A DNA stretch of 64,000 nucleotides from CAIXQW01 sp046049675 (GTDB lineage Bacteria > Bacteroidota > Bacteroidia > Chitinophagales > Chitinophagaceae): assembly GCA_046049675.1 (NCBI GenBank), contig JBJORA010000038.1, positions 1 to 64,000 on the forward strand. The letters are read 5' to 3'. Made by a program: the position numbers and the translations under genes. Of this stretch, positions 8,643 to 16,193 are shown in pieces. Under the pieces are notes generated by a model that saw nothing but the letters and a program-made list of their open reading frames with translations, did not search any database and was not told where the DNA came from. Each line of letters begins with the position of its first letter. The stretch's first letter is position 1.

Positions 8643-9202
8643 TATTGATTGATTAATTTTGAAATTGTATCGTTATGTAAAATATGCTTTTGTTGAATTA
8701 AGTTTTGGCTGATTTCAATATCTTTTAAAAAGAGTTGATTAAGTGCTACAATTTTATGTTGTTCCTCCATTGGAACTAAGTTAAAACTAAAATCTAAAAC
8801 TTCATTTTTACGGATAGAAGGAATTGAACTGCCAGCACCTAATTGTTTGAAGTATTGAATATTTTTTTGTGTGTTTAATACGGAAACTAAATATTGGGGA
8901 AGAACTTTAGTTATATCAACCTTGATTATATAAAAAAGAGAAGATGCAATAGCATTACCTATTGTATTATCAACCATTGTTGCAAAAACTCTAAATCCTT
9001 TTGATGTGAATAAAATATCACCACCTTGTAATAGGTTTTCACGAACTTTAGGTGAATCTTCAATAAAGCAATCTATTTGGTTGAGATTTTGTCCATTTTC
9101 GCCAAAATGTTTAGCTTGTAAATAAGGAATTGTTCCATTATCTGCAGGTTGAGCATAGTAGCCAAACTGAACAGTAGCAATCTTTTTTATCTTTGTTGTC
9201 AT
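8642..9202 (-). CDS. hsdS: Half-size HsdS with a single target-recognition domain
   Basis: A 186-residue HsdS-like protein with one target-recognition domain and one closing spacer helix: GDILFTSKGF, SIPSIRKNEV and MEEQHKIVALNQLF are typical HsdS landmarks. It is roughly half the length of the full HsdS further down the same operon. Half-size specificity subunits can dimerise to bind a palindromic target, or serve as a reservoir for domain exchange. It is the first gene of the operon; its ATG at 9202 lies about 36 bases after the predicted -7 box. Whether it is a functional subunit or a truncated remnant cannot be told from sequence; the reading frame is intact and overlaps hsdM. Confidence 0.85.
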   Translation of the reverse strand: MTTKIKKIATVQFGYYAQPADNGTIPYLQAKHFGENGQNLNQIDCFIEDSPKVRENLLQGGDILFTSKGFRVFATMVDNTIGNAIASSLFYIIKVDITKVLPQYLVSVLNTQKNIQYFKQLGAGSSIPSIRKNEVLDFSFNLVPMEEQHKIVALNQLFLKDIEISQNLIQQKHILHNDTISKLINQ

Positions 9203-9211
9203 TTTTAATTT

Positions 9212-9229
9212 ATTGTAGTGATATTCAAA
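9212..9229. repeat. 18-bp direct repeat, copy 1 (downstream of the operon promoter)
   Basis: ATTGTAGTGATATTCAAA. It matches the copy at 9281-9298 at 17 of 18 positions, in the same orientation and 69 bp apart. This copy lies between the predicted -7 box and the first ATG of the minus-strand operon, where a bound protein would block transcription. Confidence 0.75.
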
Positions 9230-9238
9230 TTAATTTTA

Positions 9239-9246
9239 CAAAAGTA
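9239..9246 (-). promoter_or_regulatory. Predicted -7 promoter box of the RM/CBASS operon
   Basis: Read on the minus strand the bases are TACTTTTG, a perfect match to the Bacteroidota -7 consensus TAnnTTTG, about 36 bases before the half-hsdS ATG. It is the best candidate promoter for the whole eight-gene operon. Two near-identical 18-bp sequences lie on either side of it. Confidence 0.6.
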
Positions 9247-9280
9247 TACAGTTTTAACTAAATGACGAAAAATAATTTTT

Positions 9281-9298
9281 ATTGTAGTAATATTCAAA
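9281..9298. repeat. 18-bp direct repeat, copy 2 (upstream of the operon promoter)
   Basis: ATTGTAGTAATATTCAAA, the partner of the copy at 9212-9229. It lies about 35-60 bases upstream of the predicted -7 box on the minus strand. A matched pair bracketing a promoter is a typical arrangement for a looping or cooperative repressor. Confidence 0.75.
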
Positions 9299-9497
9299 AA
9301 TTAAATATTGAAGCCGATGCTGGTTTGCATCATTTATTTAAATGCTTACATTAAATCAAACTTCTACACATCTAGCCCATTTCGCGTTGAAAACAAAACA
9401 GCTTTGTTGTTTAAAAGACAAATACAATTCACCCATAAAGTTTATTTTCAGGAATCTCACAAAAATGATAGTGTTCAAATAAGTGTGTAAACAAATC

Positions 9498-9529
9498 TTT
9501 CATACTACAAACGCCTTATAAGTATGAAA
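9498..9529. promoter_or_regulatory. Inverted repeat, 9-bp arms
   Basis: TTTCATACT and AGTATGAAA are perfect inverted copies separated by 14 bases. It lies about 75 bp upstream of the DUF2779 gene and is a candidate operator. Confidence 0.45.
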
Positions 9530-9561
9530 ATATTTAGTAAACATTGTGGCATAATATTTTT

Positions 9562-9582
9562 AAACGACACGGATTGTCGTTT
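9562..9582. promoter_or_regulatory. AAACGACA palindrome at the DUF2779 promoter
   Basis: AAACGACA and TGTCGTTT are perfect inverted arms around CGGAT. The left arm extended by one base (AAACGACAC) recurs at 14934-14942. In both places it starts exactly 31 bases before CCTTTAC, the -7-like element next to the start codon. It occupies the place of a -33 box, so it is either an operator or an alternative promoter element. Confidence 0.6.
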
Positions 9583-9602
9583 CTTATTTTCACCTTTACT
9601 TT

Positions 9603-11108
9603 ATGGAAAACATCAACGACTTACAAAATCAGTATGAACAAATTACAAAAAGAAAAAGAGAAGTAATTATAGCTCAACATTTTGATGAAGCTTCTCAATT
9701 AAGAGATCAAGAAAAAATAATAGAGCAAAAAATAGAACAACTAATAAAAGACAATAAGATAATGCTGAGTAAAAGTAAGTTTGTAAGAGGCCAACAATGC
9801 CATAAAAACCTTTGGCTATATACTCATAAAAAAGATGTGGCTACTGAAGCGAGTGAAGCACAGGCTGCTATATTTCAGAGTGGTACAGATGTTGGTGTAT
9901 TGGCACGAGATTATTTCCCAAATGGTGTGCTTGCAGTAGCAGAAGGTGAGTACCCAAATAAAGCTACAGCAGCATATACACAACAATTGATAGATAAAGG
10001 CGCTACAACTATCTATGAAGCCACATTTATTTATAATGACGTACTAGTAGCTGTAGACGTATTGCATAAATATGCTAATGAATGGCATTTCTTTGAGGTA
10101 AAAAGTAGTACGAGTGTAAAAGATTGTCATTTAACAGATACTGCTATTCAATACTATGTTTTGAAAAATTGTTTGCAAGCTAAAGTTGTCCCTTATGTAA
10201 TGATACTAAATAATCAATATGTATTTAGAAATCAATTAAATGTAAAAGAATTATTTATTGCTACAAATACGTGTGAAGAAGTTTCGCCTTTGCAAACAGA
10301 AATACCAAATCAATTGCAGCAGATGAAAATAATGTTACTCAAAGACGAACCTCAAATAGAAATGGGCGATCATTGTAATAAACCATTTGCTTGCGAGTTT
10401 GCAGCTTATTGTAGCGGTAGTAATGCAATAGAAGAAATAGAAACTAATAGTTTAAGCAATACACCAATAATAAATAAAGAAGCAATAGTTGAATTTAAGG
10501 AACAAGTACATTATCCAATTGGATTTTTAGATTTTGAAACTATAATGCCAGCTGTACCGCAGTTTAACGAAAGCAGGCCTTACCAGCAATTAGTTTTTCA
10601 ATACAGCTTACATACTCAGGCAACACCAAATAGTAAGATTAAACATTTTGAATTACTTGCAGAAAACTCTGCCGAACCAAGGGAGCAAATTATTAAACAT
10701 ATGTTGGCCACTACTAATAAACTGCAAACTATATTCGTTTATAATATAGGCTTTGAAAGAACATGTATTAAAGATATGGCACGCGACTTTCCTAAGTATG
10801 CAATTGAATTAATTGCTTTAGCTGATAAGCTAGTTGACCTTATGCCCATATTTAAAAAGCATTACCGTACAGAGCAAATGCAAAAGAGGTATAGTATCAA
10901 AGTAGTATTGCCTGCTCTAGTTTCAGACATGAGTTATGATGATTTAGCAATTGGAAATGGCACTGATGCAAGTAACGCTTATTTTGAACTGTATAATTGT
11001 AGTGACAAAGAACATATCAGTGCTACAAGAAATCATTTGATTGAATATTGTAAGTTGGATACGTTGGCGATGGTGAAGTTGTGGGAGAAGATTTTGGAGG
11101 TGAGGTAA
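9603..11108 (+). CDS. DUF2779 nuclease: UVR motif, Cas4-like PD-(D/E)XK and DEDD-like domains
   Basis: A 501-residue protein in three parts. Residues about 15-45 form a charged helix matching the UVR motif of UvrB/UvrC (HFDEASQLRDQE). Residues about 55-270 look like a Cas4/AddB-type nuclease: C66, then D152 and the EVK motif at 165-167, then C258, C264 and C270, which with C66 could hold a 4Fe-4S cluster. Residues about 300-500 carry DFET (D310, E312), an NIGFE motif and a terminal YCKLDT, the layout of a DEDD 3'-5' exonuclease. DUF2779 proteins are found in defence and repair contexts. The UVR-like N-terminus is an uncommon addition. Its -7-like box sits only a few bases from the ATG, suggesting a leaderless transcript. 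Confidence 0.8.
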   Translation: MENINDLQNQYEQITKRKREVIIAQHFDEASQLRDQEKIIEQKIEQLIKDNKIMLSKSKFVRGQQCHKNLWLYTHKKDVATEASEAQAAIFQSGTDVGVLARDYFPNGVLAVAEGEYPNKATAAYTQQLIDKGATTIYEATFIYNDVLVAVDVLHKYANEWHFFEVKSSTSVKDCHLTDTAIQYYVLKNCLQAKVVPYVMILNNQYVFRNQLNVKELFIATNTCEEVSPLQTEIPNQLQQMKIMLLKDEPQIEMGDHCNKPFACEFAAYCSGSNAIEEIETNSLSNTPIINKEAIVEFKEQVHYPIGFLDFETIMPAVPQFNESRPYQQLVFQYSLHTQATPNSKIKHFELLAENSAEPREQIIKHMLATTNKLQTIFVYNIGFERTCIKDMARDFPKYAIELIALADKLVDLMPIFKKHYRTEQMQKRYSIKVVLPALVSDMSYDDLAIGNGTDASNAYFELYNCSDKEHISATRNHLIEYCKLDTLAMVKLWEKILEVR

Positions 11109-11153
11109 AAAGCATCTGTTTAACTTTTTAAAAACTAGTATATTTGAAATTAT

Positions 11154-12371
11154 ATGGAGATGCAGGAAATAAAACGAAATCTTGAGAAAGTTGCTGAGAT
11201 AATTGAAAGGCATAATAAAGAACTAGACCAGAATGGATCAAGGTTTAATATTTTTGATTTACTTGGCCTTCAAACAAAAGAAGTTAAACTTCATTCTATG
11301 TTTATTGCAGCTTTACTAAATCCTAAAGGCAGTCATACATTTGGAGGTAAATTTTTAGAAATTTTTGTTGGCAAATTGAATAAGTATTTACCTATAGAAA
11401 AATATATAAGTATTGATGAAAATACTTGTCAGATAATTGTGGAGCAAAGAATTTCTAATATTTCAGACAACGGTGAAGAAGGAGGTCAAATAGATATTCA
11501 AATTAAAAGTAAAAAGGATACTATCATAATAGAGAATAAAATTCATGCACAAGACCAGGATAAACAATTAATCAGATATAGAAATTCCAATCCATCAGCA
11601 ATATTGATTTATTTAAACCTTTACGGCAAAGAGCCAGATAAAATAAGTACTTATTCTAAAGAAGAAAATATAAATTTATTACCTAATAAAGATTTTTTTA
11701 TTCTGACTTATAAAGATTTCGTTTTAGACTGGCTTGAAGATTGTAAAAATATTTCAATTTCAAAACCGAAAATTTCTGAAACGATTTCTCAATACATTAA
11801 TACAATAAAACAATTAACTAATCAAAGTATAAATTATAAAATGAAAGAAGAAATACAGAAATTAATTATTGAAAATGTTTCCCTTCCACCTATTATAGAG
11901 GAATTATATCATACTAAATGGGCATTGAGTAGAGAAATAAAAAATAAAATAGTCGATAGGATAAGTCAGCAGAATCAAGATAAAACAAAAGTACTTATAG
12001 CATCTTTTGATTTTAAGGATAAAAAACATGATGTTATTATGTCCGTTCGTTATGACCCTGTTAGTTTTAATTTGTTTTTTCAATACGACCTTTTCGAATC
12101 TATTACCGATAAAATAGTTGAAGAAATTTCATCTATAGAGGATTTTATTTCAGAATTAAAAACTCCTCTTAAGAAAAATGATAAAACGGACTCTACTGGA
12201 GATAAGAAATATTTAGCATGGTTATTTGATGAGAGAAAAACAAGTTTGGCTGAATTTGAAAAAAATGAAATTTTCAAGTATTCATCGGAGTCGAGTCAAC
12301 AACTTTATGTAGACGGCATTTTTAATGAAGGATTAAAAAGAGGCAAAGAGCTCTTTTCGGTTGGAGAATAA
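11154..12371 (+). CDS. PD-(D/E)XK nuclease family protein
   Basis: A 405-residue protein matching the PDDEXK_4 type. Key residues are E97 in VEQRI, D114 in GGQIDIQ and the E127-N-K129 motif in IIIENKI, followed by a QD..QL.RY helix typical of this nuclease superfamily. The C-terminal half is helical and acidic with no recognised domain. It lies 45 bp after the DUF2779 gene and is likely in the same transcription unit. Members are common in phage-defence islands; the substrate is not predictable from sequence. Confidence 0.8.
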   Translation: MEMQEIKRNLEKVAEIIERHNKELDQNGSRFNIFDLLGLQTKEVKLHSMFIAALLNPKGSHTFGGKFLEIFVGKLNKYLPIEKYISIDENTCQIIVEQRISNISDNGEEGGQIDIQIKSKKDTIIIENKIHAQDQDKQLIRYRNSNPSAILIYLNLYGKEPDKISTYSKEENINLLPNKDFFILTYKDFVLDWLEDCKNISISKPKISETISQYINTIKQLTNQSINYKMKEEIQKLIIENVSLPPIIEELYHTKWALSREIKNKIVDRISQQNQDKTKVLIASFDFKDKKHDVIMSVRYDPVSFNLFFQYDLFESITDKIVEEISSIEDFISELKTPLKKNDKTDSTGDKKYLAWLFDERKTSLAEFEKNEIFKYSSESSQQLYVDGIFNEGLKRGKELFSVGE

Positions 12372-12448
12372 ATTGAAATGTAAGGATTACTTTAATTAGT
12401 CATTATTAATTTTTAATTAACTTATTCTTTTTATTGATTTGCATTAAA

Positions 12449-12802
12449 ATGAAATATACCTATGTTTTTCTCGACGATATTAGAGAACCTATTGATACTT
12501 ATAATTATTCCTTCAATCCGATTTACATAGATCAAAAATGGATTGTAAAAAGATCTTATAATGAATTCGTAGAATATCTCAGTAATAACGATTTACCTAA
12601 CCTAATTTCATTTGATCATGATTTAGGTATTGATGATGCTCAACTAGAGCAAAGTGGTATAGACTGTGCAAAGTTTTTAATAAATTATTGTTTGGAGAAG
12701 AATTTAAAATTACCACAATACATTTGTCATTCTATGAATCCTGTTGGTAAAAAAAATATTATCGATTTGCTAGATGCTTTTAAGAAATTTCAGAATAATT
12801 AG
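12449..12802 (+). CDS. Cyclic-phosphate processing receiver (cREC) domain protein
   Basis: A 117-residue protein. The start LDDIRxP, the SYNEF helix, the central SFDHDLG and the ICHSMNPVGKKNI segment match the stand-alone cREC receiver-like family, which is tied by comparative genomics to RNA-end or cyclic-phosphate processing. ATG at 12449 is preferred over an in-frame TTG at 12434 because the conserved domain starts directly after it. It stands alone, 77 bp after the nuclease gene. Function is inferred from family context only. Confidence 0.75.
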   Translation: MKYTYVFLDDIREPIDTYNYSFNPIYIDQKWIVKRSYNEFVEYLSNNDLPNLISFDHDLGIDDAQLEQSGIDCAKFLINYCLEKNLKLPQYICHSMNPVGKKNIIDLLDAFKKFQNN

Positions 12803-12910
12803 TAAGAATCAATGGTAGTTATAATGAAATAAGACAGTCTAATTATTGTTCCAATTCTATCTCAACAAATATTTAAGAAGCGAAAAATATTTACCATAAA
12901 ATAAATGGCT

Positions 12911-14482
12911 TTACTTAGGAAACCTTTCAATTAATCCAATCAACTGAGCTTCTTTAATGTTATCATTATATAGAACCGTTGCTAATTTAGTATAGTTTCT
13001 AATTTCCCTGCCATTCATTTTTATTTGGGCTAGTTTATTAATAGAGTCAATTTTTATATTCGCTTTTTCAAGATTTTTAAGCCAAATTAATTTTCTTGAA
13101 GCAATATCTAAAGGTGGGTAATTTACTTTAAGTGTTACTCTACTTAATATTGCACTATCTATACTATTGGTGCAATTAGTAGTAAAGAAAATAGTACCAT
13201 CAAAATACTCCAGCAATCTTAAAAACACCCCTACTATGGCAGCTTTTTCAATATCATTATCTCGTTTAGATAAATAAATATCTACCTCGTCAAATAATAA
13301 AATCGCATTCCATTTTCTAACACGATTCAAGATGGTTTCTAATGACACCTCAATATTTTTTGCAGATGTACCTAATTCATCTATTTGTACAATGTATAAT
13401 ACTCTATGTTTAAGTTCAGAGTATACTTCAGCTGTGGATGTTTTACCAGTTCCAGGCTCTCCTTCTGCTAAAATAATAAGGCCACCGCCTTTATTATCTG
13501 CAAGATCTTTGTGAAAAGTATTTGGAGCAACTGAAAAAAGCTTGGTTAATATTGACTTTTCCTGTTCTGGCAATACTAATTCATCAATGGCATTATCATT
13601 ATAAATATATTCTTTCAATTCTTTTACATACACAAAAAAATACTCTTTATTACTAAGTGAAAATATTTTTACGTAAGGTAATTCTGTAAAGCTTCTAAGA
13701 TTTTCTATATCAATAATTGTATTATTAGTGCAATCTAGAACAACTTTAGTTTCTTTGCCAGAATTTGATAAACACCTTATTTCTAAATCAGCATTTTTAA
13801 GATGACGACTGCCTTGGGTAAAAACTCTAACACCATTACCATTAGAAATAAATTGAGTGCCATTATGAAGAATCATATTCTTAGCCTCATTATTTTCTTT
13901 TTCAAAATTAGAAACAGAAGCTTTTTGTGGATAAAGATTAAAGCAAGAAACTAAATCACCAAAATTGAACCTGTGAAAACAATTTTTTGCATTTTGTATC
14001 CAATCATTATTGATATCAGAATAATGCTCATGTATTAGGTTTTCAAATTTGATATTATATTTAATTCTAATAAATCTTGGATAGTGCCTAGTGGCATTAA
14101 ATAAAGTCATTGCCACACTAATTGGAAAGTACTTTCCATCAAATTTGAGATCAAAATTATATTTTGAAGTCTTTAAATACTTTTCATAAATTTCAATTAC
14201 ATTCGACAAATTTTTAACTGGTAGAGACCAAAAATCTTCTTTTTCATTAGCAAAATTTGTACCACTATAGAGCATCATTGCTATTTTGGCTTTAGATTCT
14301 TCGTCTAATTTGAAATCATTGAATAAGATATATTTTAATAAATCTTCGTTTACATAATTAGATTCTAATTCAAATAATTCATCTTCTAGGTTATTTGTAA
14401 TGGTCAGTAAGGATTCATCTAGCTTTGTTAATTCTTGCTTCATAGCAAGATAGTTTTTAAGTATTTCTAATTTGATTTTCAT
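12911..14482 (-). CDS. AAA+ ATPase paired with a SprT-like protease
   Basis: A 523-residue protein with a long, mostly helical N-terminal region (about 1-320, no recognised domain) and a C-terminal AAA+ module: Walker A GEPGTGKT at 341-348, Walker B ILLFDEVD around 404-410, sensor-1 Asn436 in FFTTNC and an arginine finger at R447 in LSRV, then a lid domain with GREIRN. The module resembles FtsH/proteasomal-type AAA ATPases that remodel protein substrates. Its start overlaps the end of the SprT-like gene (ATGA), so the two are translationally coupled. I infer a two-component protease or unfoldase system in the island. Confidence 0.85.
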   Translation of the reverse strand: MKIKLEILKNYLAMKQELTKLDESLLTITNNLEDELFELESNYVNEDLLKYILFNDFKLDEESKAKIAMMLYSGTNFANEKEDFWSLPVKNLSNVIEIYEKYLKTSKYNFDLKFDGKYFPISVAMTLFNATRHYPRFIRIKYNIKFENLIHEHYSDINNDWIQNAKNCFHRFNFGDLVSCFNLYPQKASVSNFEKENNEAKNMILHNGTQFISNGNGVRVFTQGSRHLKNADLEIRCLSNSGKETKVVLDCTNNTIIDIENLRSFTELPYVKIFSLSNKEYFFVYVKELKEYIYNDNAIDELVLPEQEKSILTKLFSVAPNTFHKDLADNKGGGLIILAEGEPGTGKTSTAEVYSELKHRVLYIVQIDELGTSAKNIEVSLETILNRVRKWNAILLFDEVDIYLSKRDNDIEKAAIVGVFLRLLEYFDGTIFFTTNCTNSIDSAILSRVTLKVNYPPLDIASRKLIWLKNLEKANIKIDSINKLAQIKMNGREIRNYTKLATVLYNDNIKEAQLIGLIERFPK

Positions 14483-14838
14483 TTTCTATAATTTATTGTG
14501 AATCTTACACCTAGTTCTTTGGCTTTTTCTTGCCATATTACATTGTGACCATTATTACAGCCAACGAGTGAATGAGCAATCTCGTGCAGAATAGTATTTT
14601 TTATGTCATCTATATCGCTATTTATAATATGGTTTATTTGTAAAGAAATTTTATCGTTATCATAATAGCATTTACCCTTTGCATTAATATGGTTGCTCAA
14701 TATTATTTGAATGTTTTGCAATCCATGCTCGGCGAGAAATGCCTCAGCTACAAAAAGCACTTCAAGCATTTTAAGTTTTAGGTGTTCAGCATTGGTATAT
14801 TTATTTTCAATTACATTTTTGATCTCAACCTCTATCAT
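14479..14838 (-). CDS. SprT-like zinc metallopeptidase
   Basis: A 119-residue protein. HEIAH at residues 85-89 gives two zinc ligands and the catalytic Glu, and H98 in NGHNVIW is the third ligand, the exact SprT layout (HExxH...GHxxxW). There is no signal peptide, so it acts in the cytoplasm. SprT/SPRTN proteins elsewhere cleave DNA-crosslinked proteins. It is smaller than the usual SprT and lacks a C-terminal zinc ribbon. It overlaps the AAA+ gene by 4 bp and is divergent from the sigma-like/UDG/WYL unit. Confidence 0.88.
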   Translation of the reverse strand: MIEVEIKNVIENKYTNAEHLKLKMLEVLFVAEAFLAEHGLQNIQIILSNHINAKGKCYYDNDKISLQINHIINSDIDDIKNTILHEIAHSLVGCNNGHNVIWQEKAKELGVRFTINYRK

Positions 14839-14845
14839 AAGGATA

Positions 14846-14853
14846 CAAAATTA
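14846..14853 (-). promoter_or_regulatory. Predicted -7 box of the SprT/AAA operon
   Basis: On the minus strand the bases are TAATTTTG, a perfect TAnnTTTG match, with the SprT-like ATG 8 bases downstream. It is the best promoter candidate for the two-gene operon. Confidence 0.5.
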
Positions 14854-14933
14854 TTTATGGTGCAAAGTTGTAATTAGAGAAAGACAAAATGCGTCGTTGT
14901 AAGAAATTTGCATTCGAAATACAGTTAATTTTG

Positions 14934-14942
14934 AAACGACAC
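14934..14942 (+). promoter_or_regulatory. AAACGACAC box upstream of the sigma-like/UDG/WYL unit
   Basis: Same 9-mer as at 9562-9570, again starting 31 bases before CCTTTAC and shortly before the ATG at 14976. A related GTCGTT lies in the opposite orientation at 14893-14898, so the region may hold a spaced inverted pair. The WYL regulator encoded downstream is the most likely binder. Confidence 0.55.
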
Positions 14943-14975
14943 AATATGGCGGAATAAAAATTTACCTTTACAAAT

Positions 14976-15434
14976 ATGAAATTCCTAAAAATAGAAAACA
15001 AACAATATAAAGATTTAGATTTAAGTTCATACACTAATAAAATGATAGCTCATATTGCTAGTCGTTATGCTACCAATATGAATGAACTTCATAAATATTA
15101 TTTTGCAGGCTTAGAAGGTCTTGCATTGGCTTTTGAAAAATTTAGTAATGAGCCAGAAAAATTAAAACGATTTGCTTCTTGGTATGTAACGAAATCTATT
15201 GTTGAACTCCAAAATAAGCCCAAAACAGAAACAGAGCTTATGGTAGAAAAGATTAATAAAATCTTTCAACATCCTATTGATGAACAAAGTTTTGAACCTA
15301 TAGAATTACCTAAGGTATCGAGGATTGAAGTAATAGATAATAATGGGAGAAGTTATGTAAATTGGGAAACTGAATATAAGGTAGGTTTATATTTTCAGGA
15401 TGGAGGAAGAACATTGAAATTAATAATTAAATAA
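14976..15434 (+). CDS. Small protein resembling sigma-70 region 2
   Basis: A 152-residue protein. Residues about 40-80 (YYFAGLEGLALAFEKF, then KRFASWYVTKSI) follow the pattern of sigma-70 region 2, where a helix with GxxGLxxAxxKF is followed by FxxYAxxxI. There is no visible region 4 helix-turn-helix; the C-terminal 70 residues look beta-rich. It could be a diverged sigma-like transcription factor or a chance resemblance. It opens a three-gene unit with the UDG-fold and WYL proteins (8 and 10 bp gaps). Confidence 0.65.
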   Translation: MKFLKIENKQYKDLDLSSYTNKMIAHIASRYATNMNELHKYYFAGLEGLALAFEKFSNEPEKLKRFASWYVTKSIVELQNKPKTETELMVEKINKIFQHPIDEQSFEPIELPKVSRIEVIDNNGRSYVNWETEYKVGLYFQDGGRTLKLIIK

Positions 15435-15442
15435 AAAAGAAT

Positions 15443-16183
15443 ATGAAAAACGAATTAATAGAAATATACAAAGTAAAAGGATTATTGGGAGAGCATCATG
15501 AGTTCAAGCCTCTCGGTGATTCGTGCAAACATTGTGATAGTTGTTGGCAAGATATAGATTCCAAACTTGATAAAGGTTACGGCATTTACCTTCCTTGGAT
15601 TGGTGTTCACTACTCAACATCTAAAATATTAGTTCTTGGAATCAATCTTAATGATATTGGAGATTTAGATGCTCAGGTGGAATTAGCAAAGCTCGCCAAG
15701 AACGAATTAAATGATGGTAAAAAGAAAATATTTAAAAGTGAAACCTATGGTGGTACTCCATATTGGTATGTTTTGCCTCAGTATGTAATTCATATTCTTA
15801 ATTGTAGCGGGATTAAAGTTGATTCATTGTCATTGGCACTCGATTATATTGCTGTTACAAATAGCATCAAATGCACAATTGATAGGGAAAGAGCTATTCC
15901 AACTCAAAATATGTGGAACAATTGTCCTGAATATATTCTTAAGGAAGAAGTGGAAGTCTTAAAGCCAAATACAATTTTAATTTTAGGTAAGTCAGATAAT
16001 TATTGGAATTTTAAGAGTAGTGTGGCTGTGATAATTGAAGAGAAGCAAGAAGGTAACTTTATAATTGGTACTTGCAAAATTGGAACTATTGTTAGCAATT
16101 TTATTGTTACTCCTCACCCTACTGCATTTGGCGGATATCGCAAATATTTAAAGGAATTTACTGCAATTAGTTTAATATTTTAA
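15443..16183 (+). CDS. Uracil-DNA-glycosylase superfamily protein
   Basis: A 246-residue protein with the order of motifs seen in the UDG superfamily: an early ILVLGIN strand (62-68), VTNSIKC (138-144), CPEYILKEEVEVLKPN..LILGK (161-183) and a C-terminal HPTA at 225-228 in place of the usual HPS/HPA loop. An N-terminal Cys cluster (C28, C31, C34) with C144 or C161 could bind metal or an Fe-S cluster. It probably recognises a base or nucleotide, but the catalytic loop 1 is not clear, so the substrate is unknown. In a defence island a glycosylase against modified phage bases is a reasonable inference. Confidence 0.7.
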   Translation: MKNELIEIYKVKGLLGEHHEFKPLGDSCKHCDSCWQDIDSKLDKGYGIYLPWIGVHYSTSKILVLGINLNDIGDLDAQVELAKLAKNELNDGKKKIFKSETYGGTPYWYVLPQYVIHILNCSGIKVDSLSLALDYIAVTNSIKCTIDRERAIPTQNMWNNCPEYILKEEVEVLKPNTILILGKSDNYWNFKSSVAVIIEEKQEGNFIIGTCKIGTIVSNFIVTPHPTAFGGYRKYLKEFTAISLIF

Positions 16184-16193
16184 AAAGGTATTT

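Larger units (their letters stand above)
9203..9602. other. Divergent intergenic regulatory region
   Basis: About 400 bp separate the minus-strand RM/CBASS operon from the plus-strand nuclease genes. It holds the bracketed minus-strand promoter, an inverted repeat with 9-bp arms (TTTCATACT/AGTATGAAA, 9498-9529) and a second one with 8-bp arms (9562-9582) near the plus-strand promoter. A 60-codon frame at 9308-9490 has no credible ribosome site or family and is not called. Confidence 0.7.

Noticed and set aside
9308..9490. 60-codon frame between the divergent defence operons
   Set aside because: No ribosome site, no family resemblance, and it covers likely regulatory repeats.
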